DNA of 44,364 nt from NCBI RefSeq assembly GCF_023701345.1, contig NZ_JAMPXE010000009.1:1-44364 (forward strand), read 5' to 3'. The position numbers were made by a program, and so were the translations under genes. Every line of letters starts with the position of its first letter. Within the stretch, counting starts at the first letter, position 1. This document shows positions 1 through 11,094 of the stretch, one piece after another. The DNA comes from Rhodoferax sp. GTDB taxonomy: Bacteria > Pseudomonadota > Gammaproteobacteria > Burkholderiales > Burkholderiaceae_C. Below the pieces are notes generated by a model. It made no database searches and was not told the origin of the DNA. It was given only the letters and a program-made list of their open reading frames with translations.

Positions 1-1536
1 GCCAGCCGTGGCCGCATCCTGGACCGCAATGGCATCGTGCTGGCGTCGAGCATCCCGGTGCCCAGCATCTGGGCCATTCCGGAGGACGTGCCGCGGGAGG
101 CCGAAGGCCTGAAAAAGTTGGCCAGCCTGCTCGATATGCCGCTGGCAGAGCTCAACAAAAAGCTGGAAGATGAGGACAAGACTTTCGTCTGGCTCAAGCG
201 TCAGCTGGACGAGTCGGTGGGCAACGAGATCGCGGCGCTGGGCCTCAAGGGTATTTACCAGCGCAAGGAATACAAACGCCAGTACCCCGAAGGTGAAGCC
301 GCCGCCCATGTGGTGGGCTTCACCAATGTTGAAGACCAGGGTCAGGAAGGCATGGAGCTGGCGTTCAACAAGGAGTTGGGTGGCCGCAATGGCTCAAGGC
401 GCGTCATTAAGGACCGCATGGGCCGGGTGGTGGAAGACGTGCGTGAGCAGATTGCGCCGGTGGATGGCCGTGACCTGCAGCTCAGCATCGACAGCAAGGT
501 GCAGTTCTTTGCCTATCAGACGCTCAAGGAAGCGGTGCTGCAGCACAAGGCCAAAGCCGGCAGTGTGGTCGTGCTGGATGTGCAAACCGGCGAGGTGTTG
601 GCGCTCGCCAACTACCCGAGTTTTGTGCCCGACAAACGCCGCAACCTGAGTGGCGCCCAGTTGCGCAACCGGGCCTTGACCGACACTTTCGAGCCAGGCT
701 CGACCATGAAACCCTTTGTCATCGCCACGGCGTTGAACCAGGGCATGGTGACGCCTGACACAAAAATCCAGACCGCTCCGGGGCGCATGAATATCGGCAA
801 CGCCACCATCAGCGATTCGCACCCCCAAGGCATGCTGAGCGTGACCGGCGTGATCCAGAAGTCGAGCAACGTCGGCACCGTCAAGATTGCCATGCAAATG
901 CCGCCACGAAAAATGTGGGAGATGTACACCCAGGTCGGTTTTGGTCAGAAACCCGAGTTGCCTTTTCCAGGTGCCGTGAGTGGCCGGCTGCGGCCCTACA
1001 AGAGCTGGCGCCCGATCGAGCAGGCCACCATGAGCTACGGTTACGGTGTCTCGGTGAGTCTGTTTCAGCTGGCCCACGCCTACACCATCTTTGGCCGCGA
1101 GGGCGACCTGGTGCCCGTGACCATGTTCAAGATGAGCGAGCCTGCCGTGGGTGTCCCCGTCATTGCGGCACGCCATGCCCGTGATGTGCGCCAGATGCTG
1201 CATCTGGTGACCCTTCCGGGCGGCACGGCACAGAAGGCGCAGGCCATGGGTTACTCGGTGGGTGGCAAGACCGGTACTGCGCACAAGGTGGAAGGCAAGG
1301 GCTACGCCGACAAGAAATACCGCGGTGTCTTTGCCGGCCTGGCGCCGATCGACGCCCCCCGCATTGCGGTTGCGGTGATGATTGACGAGCCCAGCAATGG
1401 CAAATATTTCGGCGGCGATACCGCAGCCCCGGTGTTCAGCCAGACGGTGCAACAGACCCTGCGCGTGTTGGGCATTGCACCCGACCTGTCGGTCAAGCCG
1501 CAGGTGATCACCGATGCGGTGGAGGAAAGCTTCTGA
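1..1536 (+). CDS. ftsI: Peptidoglycan D,D-transpeptidase FtsI (PBP3), 5' truncated by window edge
   Basis: Septal class B penicillin-binding protein that cross-links peptidoglycan stem peptides at the division site. The reading frame is open from base 1 and begins with RGRILDRNG, the segment just after the membrane anchor, so the cytoplasmic tail and anchor lie outside the window. The three active-site motifs of the transpeptidase domain are present: STMK (nucleophile Ser at 700-702), SSN (862-870) and KTGT (1267-1278). The PBP dimer (pedestal) domain precedes them. The stop codon overlaps the murE start by one base (TGATG). Position at the head of murE-murF-mraY is the standard dcw order. 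An internal GTG at 37 is not the true start. Confidence 0.97.
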   Translation, partial: ASRGRILDRNGIVLASSIPVPSIWAIPEDVPREAEGLKKLASLLDMPLAELNKKLEDEDKTFVWLKRQLDESVGNEIAALGLKGIYQRKEYKRQYPEGEAAAHVVGFTNVEDQGQEGMELAFNKELGGRNGSRRVIKDRMGRVVEDVREQIAPVDGRDLQLSIDSKVQFFAYQTLKEAVLQHKAKAGSVVVLDVQTGEVLALANYPSFVPDKRRNLSGAQLRNRALTDTFEPGSTMKPFVIATALNQGMVTPDTKIQTAPGRMNIGNATISDSHPQGMLSVTGVIQKSSNVGTVKIAMQMPPRKMWEMYTQVGFGQKPELPFPGAVSGRLRPYKSWRPIEQATMSYGYGVSVSLFQLAHAYTIFGREGDLVPVTMFKMSEPAVGVPVIAARHARDVRQMLHLVTLPGGTAQKAQAMGYSVGGKTGTAHKVEGKGYADKKYRGVFAGLAPIDAPRIAVAVMIDEPSNGKYFGGDTAAPVFSQTVQQTLRVLGIAPDLSVKPQVITDAVEESF

Positions 1537-4500
1537 TGCTGGCGCAACTGCTCACCCCGCAAGACGCTGCCGCCTGGTTGCGCACGCGCGTGACCGGCGC
1601 GCTGCGCACCGACAGTCGCCAGGTCCGGCCCGGCGATGGCTTTCTGGCCTGGCCCGGTGCGGTGGTCGATGCCCGTGCCCATGTGGCGGCCGCCCTGGCG
1701 GCGGGCGCTGCGGCCTGTCTGGTGGAACACGACGGTGTGCAGGCATTTGCCTTGAGCGATGCACGTGTCGCCACCTACCAGGGTTTGAAAGCCGCCAGCG
1801 GCCTGGTGGCCGATGCCTGGTTTGAGCAACCCAGCCAGTGCCTGGCGGTGTTGGCGGTGACCGGTACCAATGGCAAGACTTCAAGCACCTGGTGGCTGGC
1901 GCAAGCGCTGTCCAACCTGGTATCGACCGCACCCATTCCCTGCGCTGTGGTGGGTACCCTGGGCGTGGGTGTACCGCCCGATTTGGTGAGCACCGGCCTG
2001 ACTACCCCCGACCCGGTCGCGCTGCAGGCGGCATTTGCCGAATTTGTCAAACAAGGCCTGCAAGCCTGTGCCATCGAGGCCTCGTCGATCGGCATCGAGG
2101 AGCAACGGCTCGCGGGCACCCGGATTCACACCGCGGTATTGACCAACGTGACGCAGGACCATCTGGATTACCACGGCGACATGGCCAGTTACTGGCAGGC
2201 CAAGGCCCGCCTGTTTGCCTGGCCGCACTTGCGCGCGGCCGTGGTCAATGTGGATGACCCTTACGGGGCAGAATTGGCCGGGCGGTTGTCGGCCAGCGCA
2301 TTGGACCTGTGGACGCTGTCGATTGCTCCCGGTGGGGCAAATCGGGCCCGTTTGCAGGCGCAGGACATCCGTTATGAAGCCCAGGGCATGGCGTTTGATG
2401 TGGTCGAAGGATCTGAACAACGACGTTTGCAGACCCGGCTCATTGGTGCCTACAACGTGAGCAACCTGCTCGGCGTGATCGCGGCCATGCGCACCCTGGG
2501 TGTCGCATTGGCCGATGCGGTGCAAGCCTGTGCGCATTTGACGCCGGTGCCAGGCCGCATGGAATGTGTCAGCGCGCCGGGCCAGTCGCTGGTGGCGGTC
2601 GATTACGCCCACACGCCCGATGCGCTGGCCAAGGCGCTCGATGCCTTGCGGCCCCAGGCGCAGGCCCGCGGTGGCAGCTTGTGGTGCGTGTTTGGTTGTG
2701 GCGGCAACCGCGACAGCGCCAAGCGCCCTTTGATGGGCGCAGTGGCGGGAGCGCATGCCGACCGCGTGGTGGTCACCAGTGACAACCCGCGCGCTGAGGC
2801 GATGGACGCCATCATCAGCCAGATTCTGCTGGGCCTGACCGGCGTGGCCGGCGTGCAGGTGGAGCCTGACCGGGCCCGCGCCATTGCCCAGACCCTGGCG
2901 CAGGCAGGGCCGGCCGACGTGGTCTTGCTGGCCGGCAAGGGCCATGAGGACTATCAGGAAATTGCCGGCGAGCGGCTGCCATTCTCGGACATCGCGCAAG
3001 TCAAACAAGTGCTGAACCAGTTGTCTGGCTTGCCTTTGCATGAACCGATCGTCATTGCGAACGAAGTGAAACCATCCATGCCCCCTGAAGCCATGGATGG
3101 CCACGTCGCTGGCGCACCTCGCAATGACAAGATGACACTGCAGCAAGTTGCCGCCTGGCTGGAGCAGCCGTTGGCTGACGGGCCGGACCCGCCCATCGTG
3201 GCGATTCAACGGGTGCATACCGACACCCGCACGCTGGCACCCGGCGACCTGTTCGTGGCGCTGCACGGCGAGCGCTTTGATGGCAACGACTTTTTGGTTG
3301 AAGCCCGTGTCAAGGGCGCGGTGGCGGCGATTTGCCAGGGCGACGGTGCACTGGAGAGACTGTGTCAGGCCGGTTTGCCGGGCCTGGTGGTGCCTGATGC
3401 CAAACGGGCGCTGGCCAGCTTGGCCACGCACTGGCGCGCGCAATTCAACCTGCCGCTGATCGCCGTGACCGGCTCCAACGGCAAAACCACGGTGACGCAG
3501 ATGATCGCCAGCATCCTGCGCGCTTATGAGCCCGACGCTTGTCTGGCCACGCAGGGCAATCTGAACAACGACATTGGTGTGCCCCTGACCGTGCTGGGTT
3601 TGCGCGCCCACCACCGCATGGCCGTGGTCGAGCTCGGCATGAACCACCCCGGCGAAATCGCGGTGCTTGCGGCCATCGCCCAGCCCACGGTGGCGCTGGT
3701 TAACAACGCCCAGCGTGAACATCTGGAGTTCATGGCAACGGTTGAAGCCGTGGCGCAGGAAAACGGCGCGGTGATCGATGCGCTGCCCGCTTCAGGGGTG
3801 GCGGTGTTCCCGGCCGATGATGCCTACAGCACGTTATGGGCTGACAAGGCCGGCGCGCGTGCCAGCTTGTGCTTTGGTCAGCCGGTCGTCACTGCGAGCG
3901 AAGCGCGGCAGTCCATGGATGCGGAAGTCATGGATCGCCACGGCCTACGGCCTCGCGATGACGGTGCATTGTCAGCCGCAGTGCACACCACGCAAGCGGT
4001 TTGGTCAGGCGCGGCCTGGCAGGTCGGTGCCATGACGCCGCAAGGTGAACTGCATTACGCGCTGCACATTGCGGGCGCGCACAACGTCAAGAATTCGCTG
4101 GCAGCCGTGGCCTGCGCACTGGCTGCCGGTGTGCCGCTGGCCGCGATTGCGGCCGGACTGGAAACCTTCGAGCCGGTCAAGGGCCGCTCGCGTGCACTGC
4201 TGGTGCGCCACGGCGGTCATGACATTACGCTGGTTGACGATACCTACAACGCCAACCCCGACTCGGTGCGTGCCGCCATCGAGGTGCTGGCGGCGCTGCC
4301 CGGGCCGCGCCTGCTGGTGCTCGGCGACATGGGCGAGGTGGGTGACCAGGGACCGCAGTTTCATGCCGAAGCCTTGCAGTCGGCGCTGGCGCAGCAGATC
4401 GACAAAATCATCGTGACCGGGACGGCCTGCACGCAAGCCGCTGCCCCGCTGGCAGCGATTGAAGTGCATGCGCAGATGACCGACGTGCAGACGGCTGTGC

Positions 4501-4622
4501 TGGCTGCGCTGCCGACGGTGGCCAGCGTGCTGGTCAAGGGTTCACGCTTCATGAAGATGGAGCGCGTGGTCGAGGCCATCGTACAGGCCGCACAACAGGA
4601 CAAGGAGGCGGCCCCATGTTGA
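1536..4622 (+). CDS. murE-murF: Bifunctional MurE-MurF ligase (fused)
   Basis: One 1028-residue protein carrying two Mur ligases. The N-terminal half is MurE (UDP-MurNAc-L-Ala-D-Glu: meso-diaminopimelate ligase), with the ATP loop TGTNGKT near residue 110 and the DNPR signature near 415 that marks meso-DAP specificity. The C-terminal half is MurF (D-Ala-D-Ala adding), starting near residue 533 (in-frame ATG at 3132) with its own loop TGSNGKTT near 645. Both act in the cytoplasm on lipid II precursors. Fused MurE-MurF proteins are known in Burkholderiales such as Bordetella. Two palindromic repeat insertions lie inside the frame: residues 506-531 (the linker) and 785-809 (inside MurF). The start overlaps ftsI and the end overlaps mraY by 7 bases. 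Confidence 0.96.
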   Translation: MLAQLLTPQDAAAWLRTRVTGALRTDSRQVRPGDGFLAWPGAVVDARAHVAAALAAGAAACLVEHDGVQAFALSDARVATYQGLKAASGLVADAWFEQPSQCLAVLAVTGTNGKTSSTWWLAQALSNLVSTAPIPCAVVGTLGVGVPPDLVSTGLTTPDPVALQAAFAEFVKQGLQACAIEASSIGIEEQRLAGTRIHTAVLTNVTQDHLDYHGDMASYWQAKARLFAWPHLRAAVVNVDDPYGAELAGRLSASALDLWTLSIAPGGANRARLQAQDIRYEAQGMAFDVVEGSEQRRLQTRLIGAYNVSNLLGVIAAMRTLGVALADAVQACAHLTPVPGRMECVSAPGQSLVAVDYAHTPDALAKALDALRPQAQARGGSLWCVFGCGGNRDSAKRPLMGAVAGAHADRVVVTSDNPRAEAMDAIISQILLGLTGVAGVQVEPDRARAIAQTLAQAGPADVVLLAGKGHEDYQEIAGERLPFSDIAQVKQVLNQLSGLPLHEPIVIANEVKPSMPPEAMDGHVAGAPRNDKMTLQQVAAWLEQPLADGPDPPIVAIQRVHTDTRTLAPGDLFVALHGERFDGNDFLVEARVKGAVAAICQGDGALERLCQAGLPGLVVPDAKRALASLATHWRAQFNLPLIAVTGSNGKTTVTQMIASILRAYEPDACLATQGNLNNDIGVPLTVLGLRAHHRMAVVELGMNHPGEIAVLAAIAQPTVALVNNAQREHLEFMATVEAVAQENGAVIDALPASGVAVFPADDAYSTLWADKAGARASLCFGQPVVTASEARQSMDAEVMDRHGLRPRDDGALSAAVHTTQAVWSGAAWQVGAMTPQGELHYALHIAGAHNVKNSLAAVACALAAGVPLAAIAAGLETFEPVKGRSRALLVRHGGHDITLVDDTYNANPDSVRAAIEVLAALPGPRLLVLGDMGEVGDQGPQFHAEALQSALAQQIDKIIVTGTACTQAAAPLAAIEVHAQMTDVQTAVLAALPTVASVLVKGSRFMKMERVVEAIVQAAQQDKEAAPC
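3051..3128 (+). repeat. In-frame palindromic repeat, copy 1 (MurE-MurF linker)
   Basis: A 78-bp palindrome. Perfect 10-bp terminal arms GTCATTGCGA (3051-3060) and TCGCAATGAC (3119-3128) pair, and an inner pair CCATCCATG (3072-3080)/CATGGATGG (3092-3100) also matches exactly. It is 26 codons long and in phase with murE-murF. It ends three bases before the ATG (3132) where MurF begins, so it forms the linker between the two enzymes. The encoded peptide starts [10 protein letters not shown]. Confidence 0.85.
3888..3962 (+). repeat. In-frame palindromic repeat, copy 2 (inside MurF)
   Basis: A 75-bp relative of the element at 3051. Its arms GTCACTGCGAG (3888-3898) and CTCGCGATGAC (3952-3962) pair with two mismatches, and the inner arms around GTCCATG and CATGGAT also pair imperfectly. 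It occupies exactly 25 codons (residues 785-809), in the same orientation and frame as copy 1, and encodes a peptide containing TASEARQSM. It lies between the LCFG strand and the conserved HNVKNSLAA region of MurF, probably in a surface loop. Confidence 0.8.
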
Positions 4623-5794
4623 TCTGGTTGAGCCAATGGCTGCAAACACTGTCGCCCGAGCTGGGCTTTTTGCGCGTCTTCCAGTACCAGACCTTTCGCG
4701 CCGTGATGGCCGCGCTGACCGCGTTGCTGATGGGCCTGGCCGCCGGCCCCTGGGTGATCCGGCGCCTCACCGAGCTCAAGATTGGCCAGCCGATCCGCGG
4801 CTACGGCATGGACACGCACCACATCAAAAGCGGCACCCCGACCATGGGCGGGGTGCTGATTTTGCTGTGCATATCGCTCTCGACGCTGCTCTGGTTTGAC
4901 TGGAGCAACCGCTTTGTCTGGATCGTGCTGCTGGTCACCCTCGGGTTTGGCGCCATCGGCTGGTCGGACGACTGGCGCAAGGTGGTCAACAAGGACCCCG
5001 AAGGCATGCCCTCGCGCGAGAAATACCTGTGGCAGTCGCTGATCGGCCTGCTGGCGGCGCTGTACCTGGTGTTCAGTATTTCCGAGAACACCAACTACCG
5101 CGTGCTCGAACTGTTTTTTACCTGGGTGCAGTCCGGCTTTGACCTGAGCCTGCCGCCCAAGGCTGGTCTCATGGTGCCGTTCTTCAAGGAAATCAGCTAC
5201 CCGCTCGGTGTGCTGGGTTTTGTGCTGCTGACCTATCTGGTGATCGTTGGCTCCAGCAACGCGGTCAACCTGACCGATGGCCTGGACGGGCTGGCCATCA
5301 TGCCGGTGGTGATGGTGGGCTCCTGCCTGGGTATCTTCGCTTACGTGACGGGCAATTCGGTCTTTGCCCGCTACCTGTTCCTGCCGCACATTCCTGGCGC
5401 CGGTGAGCTGATGGTTTTCTGTGCTGCCATGGCCGGCGCCGGCCTGGCGTTTTTGTGGTTCAACACGCATCCGGCACAGGTTTTCATGGGTGACGTGGGC
5501 GCGCTCGCGCTCGGCGCCGCCCTGGGCACCATTGCGGTGATCGTGCGTCAGGAAATCGTGCTGGCCATCATGGGCGGCGTGTTTGTCGCCGAAGCCCTGT
5601 CGGTGATGATGCAGGTCACGTATTTCAAGTACACCAAGAAGCGCTTTGGCCAGGGCCGGCGCATTCTGAAGATGGCGCCGCTGCACCACCATTTTGAGAA
5701 AAGCGGCTGGAAAGAAACCCAGGTGGTGGTGCGTTTCTGGATCATCACCATGCTCTTGTGCCTGGTGGGCCTGTCCACCCTGAAGCTGCGCTGA
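4616..5794 (+). CDS. mraY: Phospho-N-acetylmuramoyl-pentapeptide transferase MraY
   Basis: Integral membrane enzyme that transfers phospho-MurNAc-pentapeptide to undecaprenyl phosphate, giving lipid I. The 392-residue protein has about ten hydrophobic segments. The catalytic and magnesium-binding motifs are visible: SDDW in the early cytoplasmic loop, [20 protein letters not shown], and the C-terminal [11 protein letters not shown] histidine motif typical of MraY. The start is the ATG at 4616, preceded by GGAGG (4603-4607) and overlapping the murE-murF stop by 7 bases. It is somewhat longer than the 360-residue E. coli protein, within the range of beta-proteobacterial homologues. The stop overlaps the murD start. 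Confidence 0.97.
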   Translation: MLIWLSQWLQTLSPELGFLRVFQYQTFRAVMAALTALLMGLAAGPWVIRRLTELKIGQPIRGYGMDTHHIKSGTPTMGGVLILLCISLSTLLWFDWSNRFVWIVLLVTLGFGAIGWSDDWRKVVNKDPEGMPSREKYLWQSLIGLLAALYLVFSISENTNYRVLELFFTWVQSGFDLSLPPKAGLMVPFFKEISYPLGVLGFVLLTYLVIVGSSNAVNLTDGLDGLAIMPVVMVGSCLGIFAYVTGNSVFARYLFLPHIPGAGELMVFCAAMAGAGLAFLWFNTHPAQVFMGDVGALALGAALGTIAVIVRQEIVLAIMGGVFVAEALSVMMQVTYFKYTKKRFGQGRRILKMAPLHHHFEKSGWKETQVVVRFWIITMLLCLVGLSTLKLR

Positions 5795-7311
5795 TGATGA
5801 ATACGCTGCCACACCGTCATGTACTGATCCTGGGCCTCGGTGCGTCCGGGCTGGCCATGGCACGCTGGTGCGCCCGGGTTGGGGCGCAGGTGACGGTGGC
5901 TGATACGCGCACGGCACCGCCGCAATTGGCTTCTCTGCAGCGCGACGTGCCGGCTGCCTGCTTCGTGGCGGGGGCGCTGGACGCCGCGCTGCTGCAGGAC
6001 GGCATCACGGCCGTGTTCAAAAGCCCGGGCCTGAGTCCGGCTGACATCGCGACGCTGGCGCAGACGGCCCAAGCCAAGGCCATCCCTGTCGCAGGTGAAC
6101 TTGGCCTTTTTTCGCAGGCGCTGGCCGAGCTCAGGTCCAGCCGGGGCTACGCTCCCAAAGTGCTGGCCATCACCGGCACCAACGGCAAGACCACGGTGAC
6201 TTCGCTCACCGGCCAACTGGTCGAGCGGGCCGGCAAAAGCGTGGCGGTGGCCGGCAATATCGGCCCGACCCTGCTCGACACGCTGATGGCGCGGCTGGAT
6301 GGCGATGCCTTGCCCGAGGTCTGGGTGCTGGAGTTGTCGAGCTTCCAGCTCGAAGGTGAGAAAAGCTTTGAGCCCACCGCGGGTACCGTGCTCAACATCA
6401 CGCAGGACCACCTGGACTGGCACGGTTCCATGGCCGCCTATGTGCTGGCCAAGACAGCCGTCTTTGGTCAGCAGGGTCTGATGGTGCTCAATCGCGAAGA
6501 TGCGTTGGTGATGGCGATGTTGCCCGCGCCAGTGAAAGTGAAATTGCAGAAACCCCAGCAGCGCGATTGCGTCACCTTTGGTGGTGACATGCCGCAACGC
6601 CCCGGCGACTTCGGCATCGAAACGGTCAACGGCATGGCCTGGCTGGTGCGCGCGCTGGAGGCCGACGAAACCATCAAGCCGCGCAAGGGCGAAGCGCCCG
6701 AGCTGTTCTTCCAGCGCCTGATGCCCGCCGACGCGCTGCGCATTCGCGGTCGCCACAACGCCATCAATGCCCTGTCGGCGCTGGCGCTGGCCTGTGCTGC
6801 GGGCTGCGCGCTGGGCCCCATGCTCTATGGCCTGCGCGAGTACGGCGGCGAGCCGCACCGGGTGCAGCCCGTGGGCATCATTAACGGCATTGAGTTTTTT
6901 GACGACAGCAAGGGGACCAACGTCGGCGCCACCGTGGCGGCGTTGCAGGGCCTGGGCAGCGAGCGCAAAGTGGTGGTGATTCTGGGCGGCGAAGGCAAGG
7001 GACAGGACTTCAGCCCGCTGGCCGAGCCGGTGCGCCGGTTTTGCCGTGCCGTGGTATTGATCGGGCGCGATGCAGTGCTGCTCCGAGCGGCGCTGCAGGA
7101 TGTGCAGGTGCCGCTTATTGATGCGGGGTCGATGGCCGATGCGGTGGCCCTGGCCAGCGCCCAGGCGCAGGCAGGCGATGCGGTGCTGATGTCGCCGGCT
7201 TGTGCCAGTTTTGACATGTTTGACAACTACGAGCACCGTGCCCGCATGTTTGTGCAGGCGGTGAAATGCCTGGCGCTGGAAGCCGGTGTCATGCTGGAGG
7301 GCAGCCTGTGA
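5794..7311 (+). CDS. murD: UDP-N-acetylmuramoyl-L-alanine:D-glutamate ligase MurD
   Basis: Cytoplasmic Mur ligase that adds D-Glu to UDP-MurNAc-L-Ala. The 505-residue protein opens with a Rossmann-like segment [17 protein letters not shown]. The ATP loop [11 protein letters not shown] lies near residue 125, followed by the family motifs LELSSFQLE and [12 protein letters not shown], and a C-terminal ligand-binding domain with [13 protein letters not shown]. Two consecutive ATG codons are available at 5794 and 5797; the first overlaps the mraY stop (TGATG) and is chosen for coupling. An upstream in-frame start at 5758 would lie deep within mraY and is not favoured. Confidence 0.95.
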   Translation: MMNTLPHRHVLILGLGASGLAMARWCARVGAQVTVADTRTAPPQLASLQRDVPAACFVAGALDAALLQDGITAVFKSPGLSPADIATLAQTAQAKAIPVAGELGLFSQALAELRSSRGYAPKVLAITGTNGKTTVTSLTGQLVERAGKSVAVAGNIGPTLLDTLMARLDGDALPEVWVLELSSFQLEGEKSFEPTAGTVLNITQDHLDWHGSMAAYVLAKTAVFGQQGLMVLNREDALVMAMLPAPVKVKLQKPQQRDCVTFGGDMPQRPGDFGIETVNGMAWLVRALEADETIKPRKGEAPELFFQRLMPADALRIRGRHNAINALSALALACAAGCALGPMLYGLREYGGEPHRVQPVGIINGIEFFDDSKGTNVGATVAALQGLGSERKVVVILGGEGKGQDFSPLAEPVRRFCRAVVLIGRDAVLLRAALQDVQVPLIDAGSMADAVALASAQAQAGDAVLMSPACASFDMFDNYEHRARMFVQAVKCLALEAGVMLEGSL

Positions 7312-8573
7312 GCGCGGTCGCTGCCCGTTTTCATGGCCTGCTGGGCTGGCTTGGCCGCGCCCGGGCATCGTCGGATGATGTGCTGCCGGTGCGCCTGGGC
7401 GGCTCGCGCCTGTCGTCCACTGCCACCAGCCCGTCGCGTGCCCAGGGCTTTGACCAGCCGCTGGTCTGGGTCACGGTGGCGCTGTTGCTGTGGGGGCTGG
7501 TGATGGTGTATTCGGCCTCCATTGCCATGCCGGAAAACCCGCGCTTTGCCCGGTACACCCACACCTATTTTCTGGTGCGTCACGCGATGTGGCTGGTGAT
7601 TGCCTTTGCGGTGGCGCTACTGGCTTACCAGGTGCCGCTGGCAAGGTGGGAAAAGTCGGCCCGGCCGCTGTTTTTGCTGTCGCTGGTGTTGCTGGCACTG
7701 GTGCTGATTCCGCATGTCGGCAAGGTGGTCTATGGTGCGCGGCGCTGGATCAGCCTGGGACCGTTGAGCTTTCAGCCCTCGGAGCTGGCCAAGTTCACTG
7801 TGCTGCTGTATGCGGCCGACTACATGGTGCGCAAGATGGATGTCAAGGAGCGCTTTTTCCGCGCCGTGCTGCCGATGGGCGCCGCCGTGGCCGTGGTCGG
7901 TGTGCTGCTGCTGGCCGAGCCCGACATGGGCGCCTTCATGGTGATTGCCGTGATTGCCATGGGCATCCTGTTTCTGGGCGGCGTCAACGCCCGCATGTTC
8001 TTCCTGATCGCCACCGTGCTGGTGGTCGCCTTCGGCTTGATGATCGCGGCCAGTGAATGGCGCCGCGAACGCATTTTTGCCTACCTCGATCCCTGGAGCG
8101 AGCAGAACGCGCTGGCCAAAGGCTACCAGCTCACCCACGCGCTGATCGCCATTGGCCGGGGTGAAATCTTCGGCGTGGGGCTGGGCGGCAGCGTGGAAAA
8201 GCTCAACTGGCTGCCCGAGGCGCACACCGACTTTTTGCTGGCGGTGATTGGCGAAGAGTTTGGCCTGGTCGGCGTGGTCACCGTGATCTGCCTGTTTTTC
8301 TGGCTGGTGCGGCGCATGATGTACATCGGCCGGCAAGCTATTGCGCTGGACCGGGTGTTTGCCGGCCTGGTGGCCCAGGGTGTGGCGATTTGGGTGGGTT
8401 TTCAGGCCTTCATCAACATGGGCGTCAACCTGGGTGCCCTGCCCACCAAGGGCCTGACGCTGCCGCTCATGAGTTACGGCGGGTCGGCCATTCTGGTCAA
8501 CCTGATCGCCATTGCGGTGGTGCTGCGCATTGACCAGGAAAACCGTGCCCTGATGCAGGGAGGACGGGTATGA
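7308..8573 (+). CDS. ftsW: Septal peptidoglycan glycosyltransferase FtsW
   Basis: SEDS-family membrane enzyme that polymerises lipid II glycan strands at the septum together with FtsI. The protein has 421 residues and about ten membrane segments after a cytoplasmic N-terminal tail of roughly 50 residues. The conserved periplasmic loop with [19 protein letters not shown] contains the catalytic Asp of the family, and the end has the typical [13 protein letters not shown] motif. The start is a GTG at 7308 forming a GTGA overlap with murD, with GGAGGG at 7296-7301 as ribosome binding site. The longer reading frame back to 7266 lies within murD. Confidence 0.95.
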   Translation: MSAVAARFHGLLGWLGRARASSDDVLPVRLGGSRLSSTATSPSRAQGFDQPLVWVTVALLLWGLVMVYSASIAMPENPRFARYTHTYFLVRHAMWLVIAFAVALLAYQVPLARWEKSARPLFLLSLVLLALVLIPHVGKVVYGARRWISLGPLSFQPSELAKFTVLLYAADYMVRKMDVKERFFRAVLPMGAAVAVVGVLLLAEPDMGAFMVIAVIAMGILFLGGVNARMFFLIATVLVVAFGLMIAASEWRRERIFAYLDPWSEQNALAKGYQLTHALIAIGRGEIFGVGLGGSVEKLNWLPEAHTDFLLAVIGEEFGLVGVVTVICLFFWLVRRMMYIGRQAIALDRVFAGLVAQGVAIWVGFQAFINMGVNLGALPTKGLTLPLMSYGGSAILVNLIAIAVVLRIDQENRALMQGGRV

Positions 8574-9655
8574 ACGTCAAAACCAAATGTGCCTTGATCA
8601 TGGCGGGCGGTACCGGGGGGCATATCTTTCCGGGCCTGGCGGTTGCGCAGGCATTGCGCGACAAAGGCTGGCGCGTGCACTGGTTCGGTGGCACGGGCAG
8701 TCACGGACAGCCCAGCATGGAAAGCCAGCTGGTGCCGCCGCAGGGCTTTACCTTTGAGTCCATCGATTTTGGTGGCGTGCGCGGCAAGGGGCTGATGACG
8801 GTGGCGCTGTTGCCACTGCGCCTGCTCAAGGCCTTCTGGCAGAGCATCCAGGTGCTGCGCCGCGTCAAGCCGGACGTGGTGTTGGGTCTGGGCGGCTACA
8901 TCACGTTTCCGGGCGGCATGATGAGCGTGCTGCTGGGCAAGCCGCTGCTGCTGCACGAGCAAAACTCGGTGGCGGGTCTCGCCAACAAGGTGCTCGCGGC
9001 AGTGGCCGACCGCGTGTTTACTGCCTTTCCCAAGGTGCTCAAGGGTGCCCAGTGGGTCGGCAACCCCCTGCGTGCGGCGTTTTTGAGCCAGCCCGACCCG
9101 GCGCAACGCTTTGCCGGTCGCAGCGGGCCTTTGAAGTTGCTGGTGGTCGGGGGCAGCCTGGGCGCCAAAGCCCTGAACGAGATCGTGCCACAGGCGCTGG
9201 CCATGCTGCCGCAAACCTGCCGTCCCGAGGTGATTCACCAGAGCGGAGCCAAACAAATCGAGGCGCTGCACGCCAACTATGCTGCCGCCGGCGTGCAGGC
9301 GCAGCTGACGCCCTTCATCGACGACACCGCGCAGGCCTTTGCTAGAGCCGACCTGGTGATTTGCCGCGCCGGGGCCAGCACCGTGACCGAAATTGCGGCC
9401 GTCGGTGCCGCCGCGCTGTTTGTCCCCTTTCCCTCGGCGGTGGATGACCACCAGACGGCCAACGCCCGTTTTCTCGTGGACCAGGGCGCGGGCTGGCTGG
9501 TGCCCCAAGGTCAATTAACGCCGGCATCGCTGGCAGAACTGCTGCAAAAGATGGACCGCCCGCTGTTGCTTGAAAAAGCCCGGGCAGCTAAAAAAATGCA
9601 AAAACTCGAAGCCACCCAAACCATCGTGGCGGCATGTGAGGAGCTTTGTCAATGA
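8570..9655 (+). CDS. murG: Lipid II synthase MurG (UDP-GlcNAc transferase)
   Basis: Peripheral inner-membrane GT28 glycosyltransferase that adds GlcNAc to lipid I to make lipid II. The 361-residue protein has the N-terminal glycine loop [15 protein letters not shown] (acceptor site), the second-domain loop [12 protein letters not shown], and the donor-binding segment [15 protein letters not shown]. The ATG at 8570 overlaps the ftsW stop by 4 bases and is preceded by GGGAGGA (8558-8564). The C-terminus contains an A-rich stretch but no frame disruption. It is adjacent to ftsW and murC as in other proteobacterial dcw clusters. Confidence 0.96.
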   Translation: MNVKTKCALIMAGGTGGHIFPGLAVAQALRDKGWRVHWFGGTGSHGQPSMESQLVPPQGFTFESIDFGGVRGKGLMTVALLPLRLLKAFWQSIQVLRRVKPDVVLGLGGYITFPGGMMSVLLGKPLLLHEQNSVAGLANKVLAAVADRVFTAFPKVLKGAQWVGNPLRAAFLSQPDPAQRFAGRSGPLKLLVVGGSLGAKALNEIVPQALAMLPQTCRPEVIHQSGAKQIEALHANYAAAGVQAQLTPFIDDTAQAFARADLVICRAGASTVTEIAAVGAAALFVPFPSAVDDHQTANARFLVDQGAGWLVPQGQLTPASLAELLQKMDRPLLLEKARAAKKMQKLEATQTIVAACEELCQ

Positions 9656-11094
9656 AACACGCCATTCAACACATCCATTTTGTCGGCATTGGCGGTGTCG
9701 GCATGTCCGGCATTGCCGAGGTGTTGTTCAACCTGGGCTACGTCATCTCCGGCTCGGACCAGTCTGACAGTGCCACCTTGCAGCGTTTGAAAGCCCTGGG
9801 CATTCAGACCCAAATTGGCCACGCCACCAGCAACATCCAGGGTGCCGATGCCGTGGTCACCTCTACCGCCGTGCAGGCCGACAACCCCGAGGTGATGGCC
9901 GCCCGTGCGGCGCACATTCCGGTGGTGCCGCGCGCCCTCATGCTGGCCGAATTGATGCGCCTGAAGAAGGGCATTGCGATTGCCGGCACGCATGGCAAAA
10001 CCACCACCACCAGCCTGGTCGCCAGCGTGCTGGCCGAGGCCGGGCTAGACCCGACCTTTGTCATTGGTGGCCGCTTGAACAGTGCCGGTGCCAATGCGCG
10101 GCTCGGGCAGGGCGATTACATCGTGGTGGAAGCCGACGAGTCAGATGCATCGTTCCTGAATTTGTTGCCGGTGATGGCGGTGGTGACCAATATCGACGCC
10201 GACCATATGGAAACCTACGGTCATGACTTTGAGAACCTGAAAAAAGCCTTCGTCGACTTTTTGCACCGCATGCCGTTTTATGGCACGGCCATTTTGTGCA
10301 CCGACGATGCGGCGGTGCGTGCCATCGTGCAGCAGGTCACCTGCCCCGTCACCAGCTACGGCTTTGACGAAGGCGCCGAAGTGCGCGCCGTGAACGTGCG
10401 CGCGGTGGCTGGCCAGATGCAGTTCAGCGTGCAGCGCCGCAACGGCCTGGTGCTGCCTGACCTCGACGTGGTGTTGAATTTGCCGGGCCGCCACAACGTG
10501 CTCAATGCCTTGTCCGCGATTGCGGTGGCCGTGGAACTGGGCATCGACGACGCCGCCGTGGTCCGTGCACTGGCCCAGTTCAAGGGCGTGGGGCGGCGCT
10601 TCCAGCGCTACGGTGAACAGCCCGTGAGCGCGGTCCATGGCGGCGGCAGCTTCACGCTGGTGGACGATTACGGTCATCACCCGGTGGAAATGGCGGCCAC
10701 GCTGGCGGCAGCGCGCGGTGCCTTTCCGGGACGGCGCCTGCTGCTGGCGTTCCAGCCGCACCGCTATACCCGCACGCGTGACTGTTTTGATGACTTCGTC
10801 AAGGTCATTGGGCAAGCAGATGCGGTGCTGCTGGCCGAGGTTTATGCCGCCGGTGAGGCGCCTATCGTGGCGGCCGATGGGCGCAGCCTGGCGCGCGCGC
10901 TGCGGGTGGCCGGCCACATCGAGCCGGTGTTTGTTGATGACATTGCCGACTTGCCGCAAGCCATTGTGGATGCGGTCCGTGATGGTGATGTGGTGCTGTG
11001 CATGGGCGCCGGCTCGATCGGTGCCGTGCCGGCCAAAGTGGCCGCCCAACTGCAAGGCAAACCCTTCGTTGCAAGTGAAAGACAAGTGGTATGA
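9652..11094 (+). CDS. murC: UDP-N-acetylmuramate:L-alanine ligase MurC
   Basis: First Mur ligase of the pathway; adds L-Ala to UDP-MurNAc in the cytoplasm. The 480-residue protein begins with a dinucleotide-fold segment [17 protein letters not shown]. Its ATP loop [13 protein letters not shown] lies near residue 110, followed by [10 protein letters not shown] and [10 protein letters not shown] and the C-terminal FQPHRYTRT motif. ATG 9652 overlaps the murG stop (ATGA) and has GAGGAG at 9638-9643 with good spacing. A TTG two codons earlier is possible but lacks spacing. The stop overlaps the ddlB start. Confidence 0.96.
   Translation: MKHAIQHIHFVGIGGVGMSGIAEVLFNLGYVISGSDQSDSATLQRLKALGIQTQIGHATSNIQGADAVVTSTAVQADNPEVMAARAAHIPVVPRALMLAELMRLKKGIAIAGTHGKTTTTSLVASVLAEAGLDPTFVIGGRLNSAGANARLGQGDYIVVEADESDASFLNLLPVMAVVTNIDADHMETYGHDFENLKKAFVDFLHRMPFYGTAILCTDDAAVRAIVQQVTCPVTSYGFDEGAEVRAVNVRAVAGQMQFSVQRRNGLVLPDLDVVLNLPGRHNVLNALSAIAVAVELGIDDAAVVRALAQFKGVGRRFQRYGEQPVSAVHGGGSFTLVDDYGHHPVEMAATLAAARGAFPGRRLLLAFQPHRYTRTRDCFDDFVKVIGQADAVLLAEVYAAGEAPIVAADGRSLARALRVAGHIEPVFVDDIADLPQAIVDAVRDGDVVLCMGAGSIGAVPAKVAAQLQGKPFVASERQVV

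Noticed and set aside
394-1452. Long minus-strand open frame opposite ftsI
   Set aside because: It is a shadow frame of the high-GC ftsI gene, rich in His and Gln with no domain, and the + strand has clear FtsI motifs.
1881-3722. 613-codon minus-strand frame opposite murE-murF
   Set aside because: Composition is typical of the antisense of a GC-rich gene (His, Arg, Gly, Gln) and no ribosome site or family is visible.
3132-4622. murF as a separate gene from the ATG at 3132
   Set aside because: The frame is continuous with murE and no ribosome binding site precedes this ATG, so the fusion is the simpler reading.
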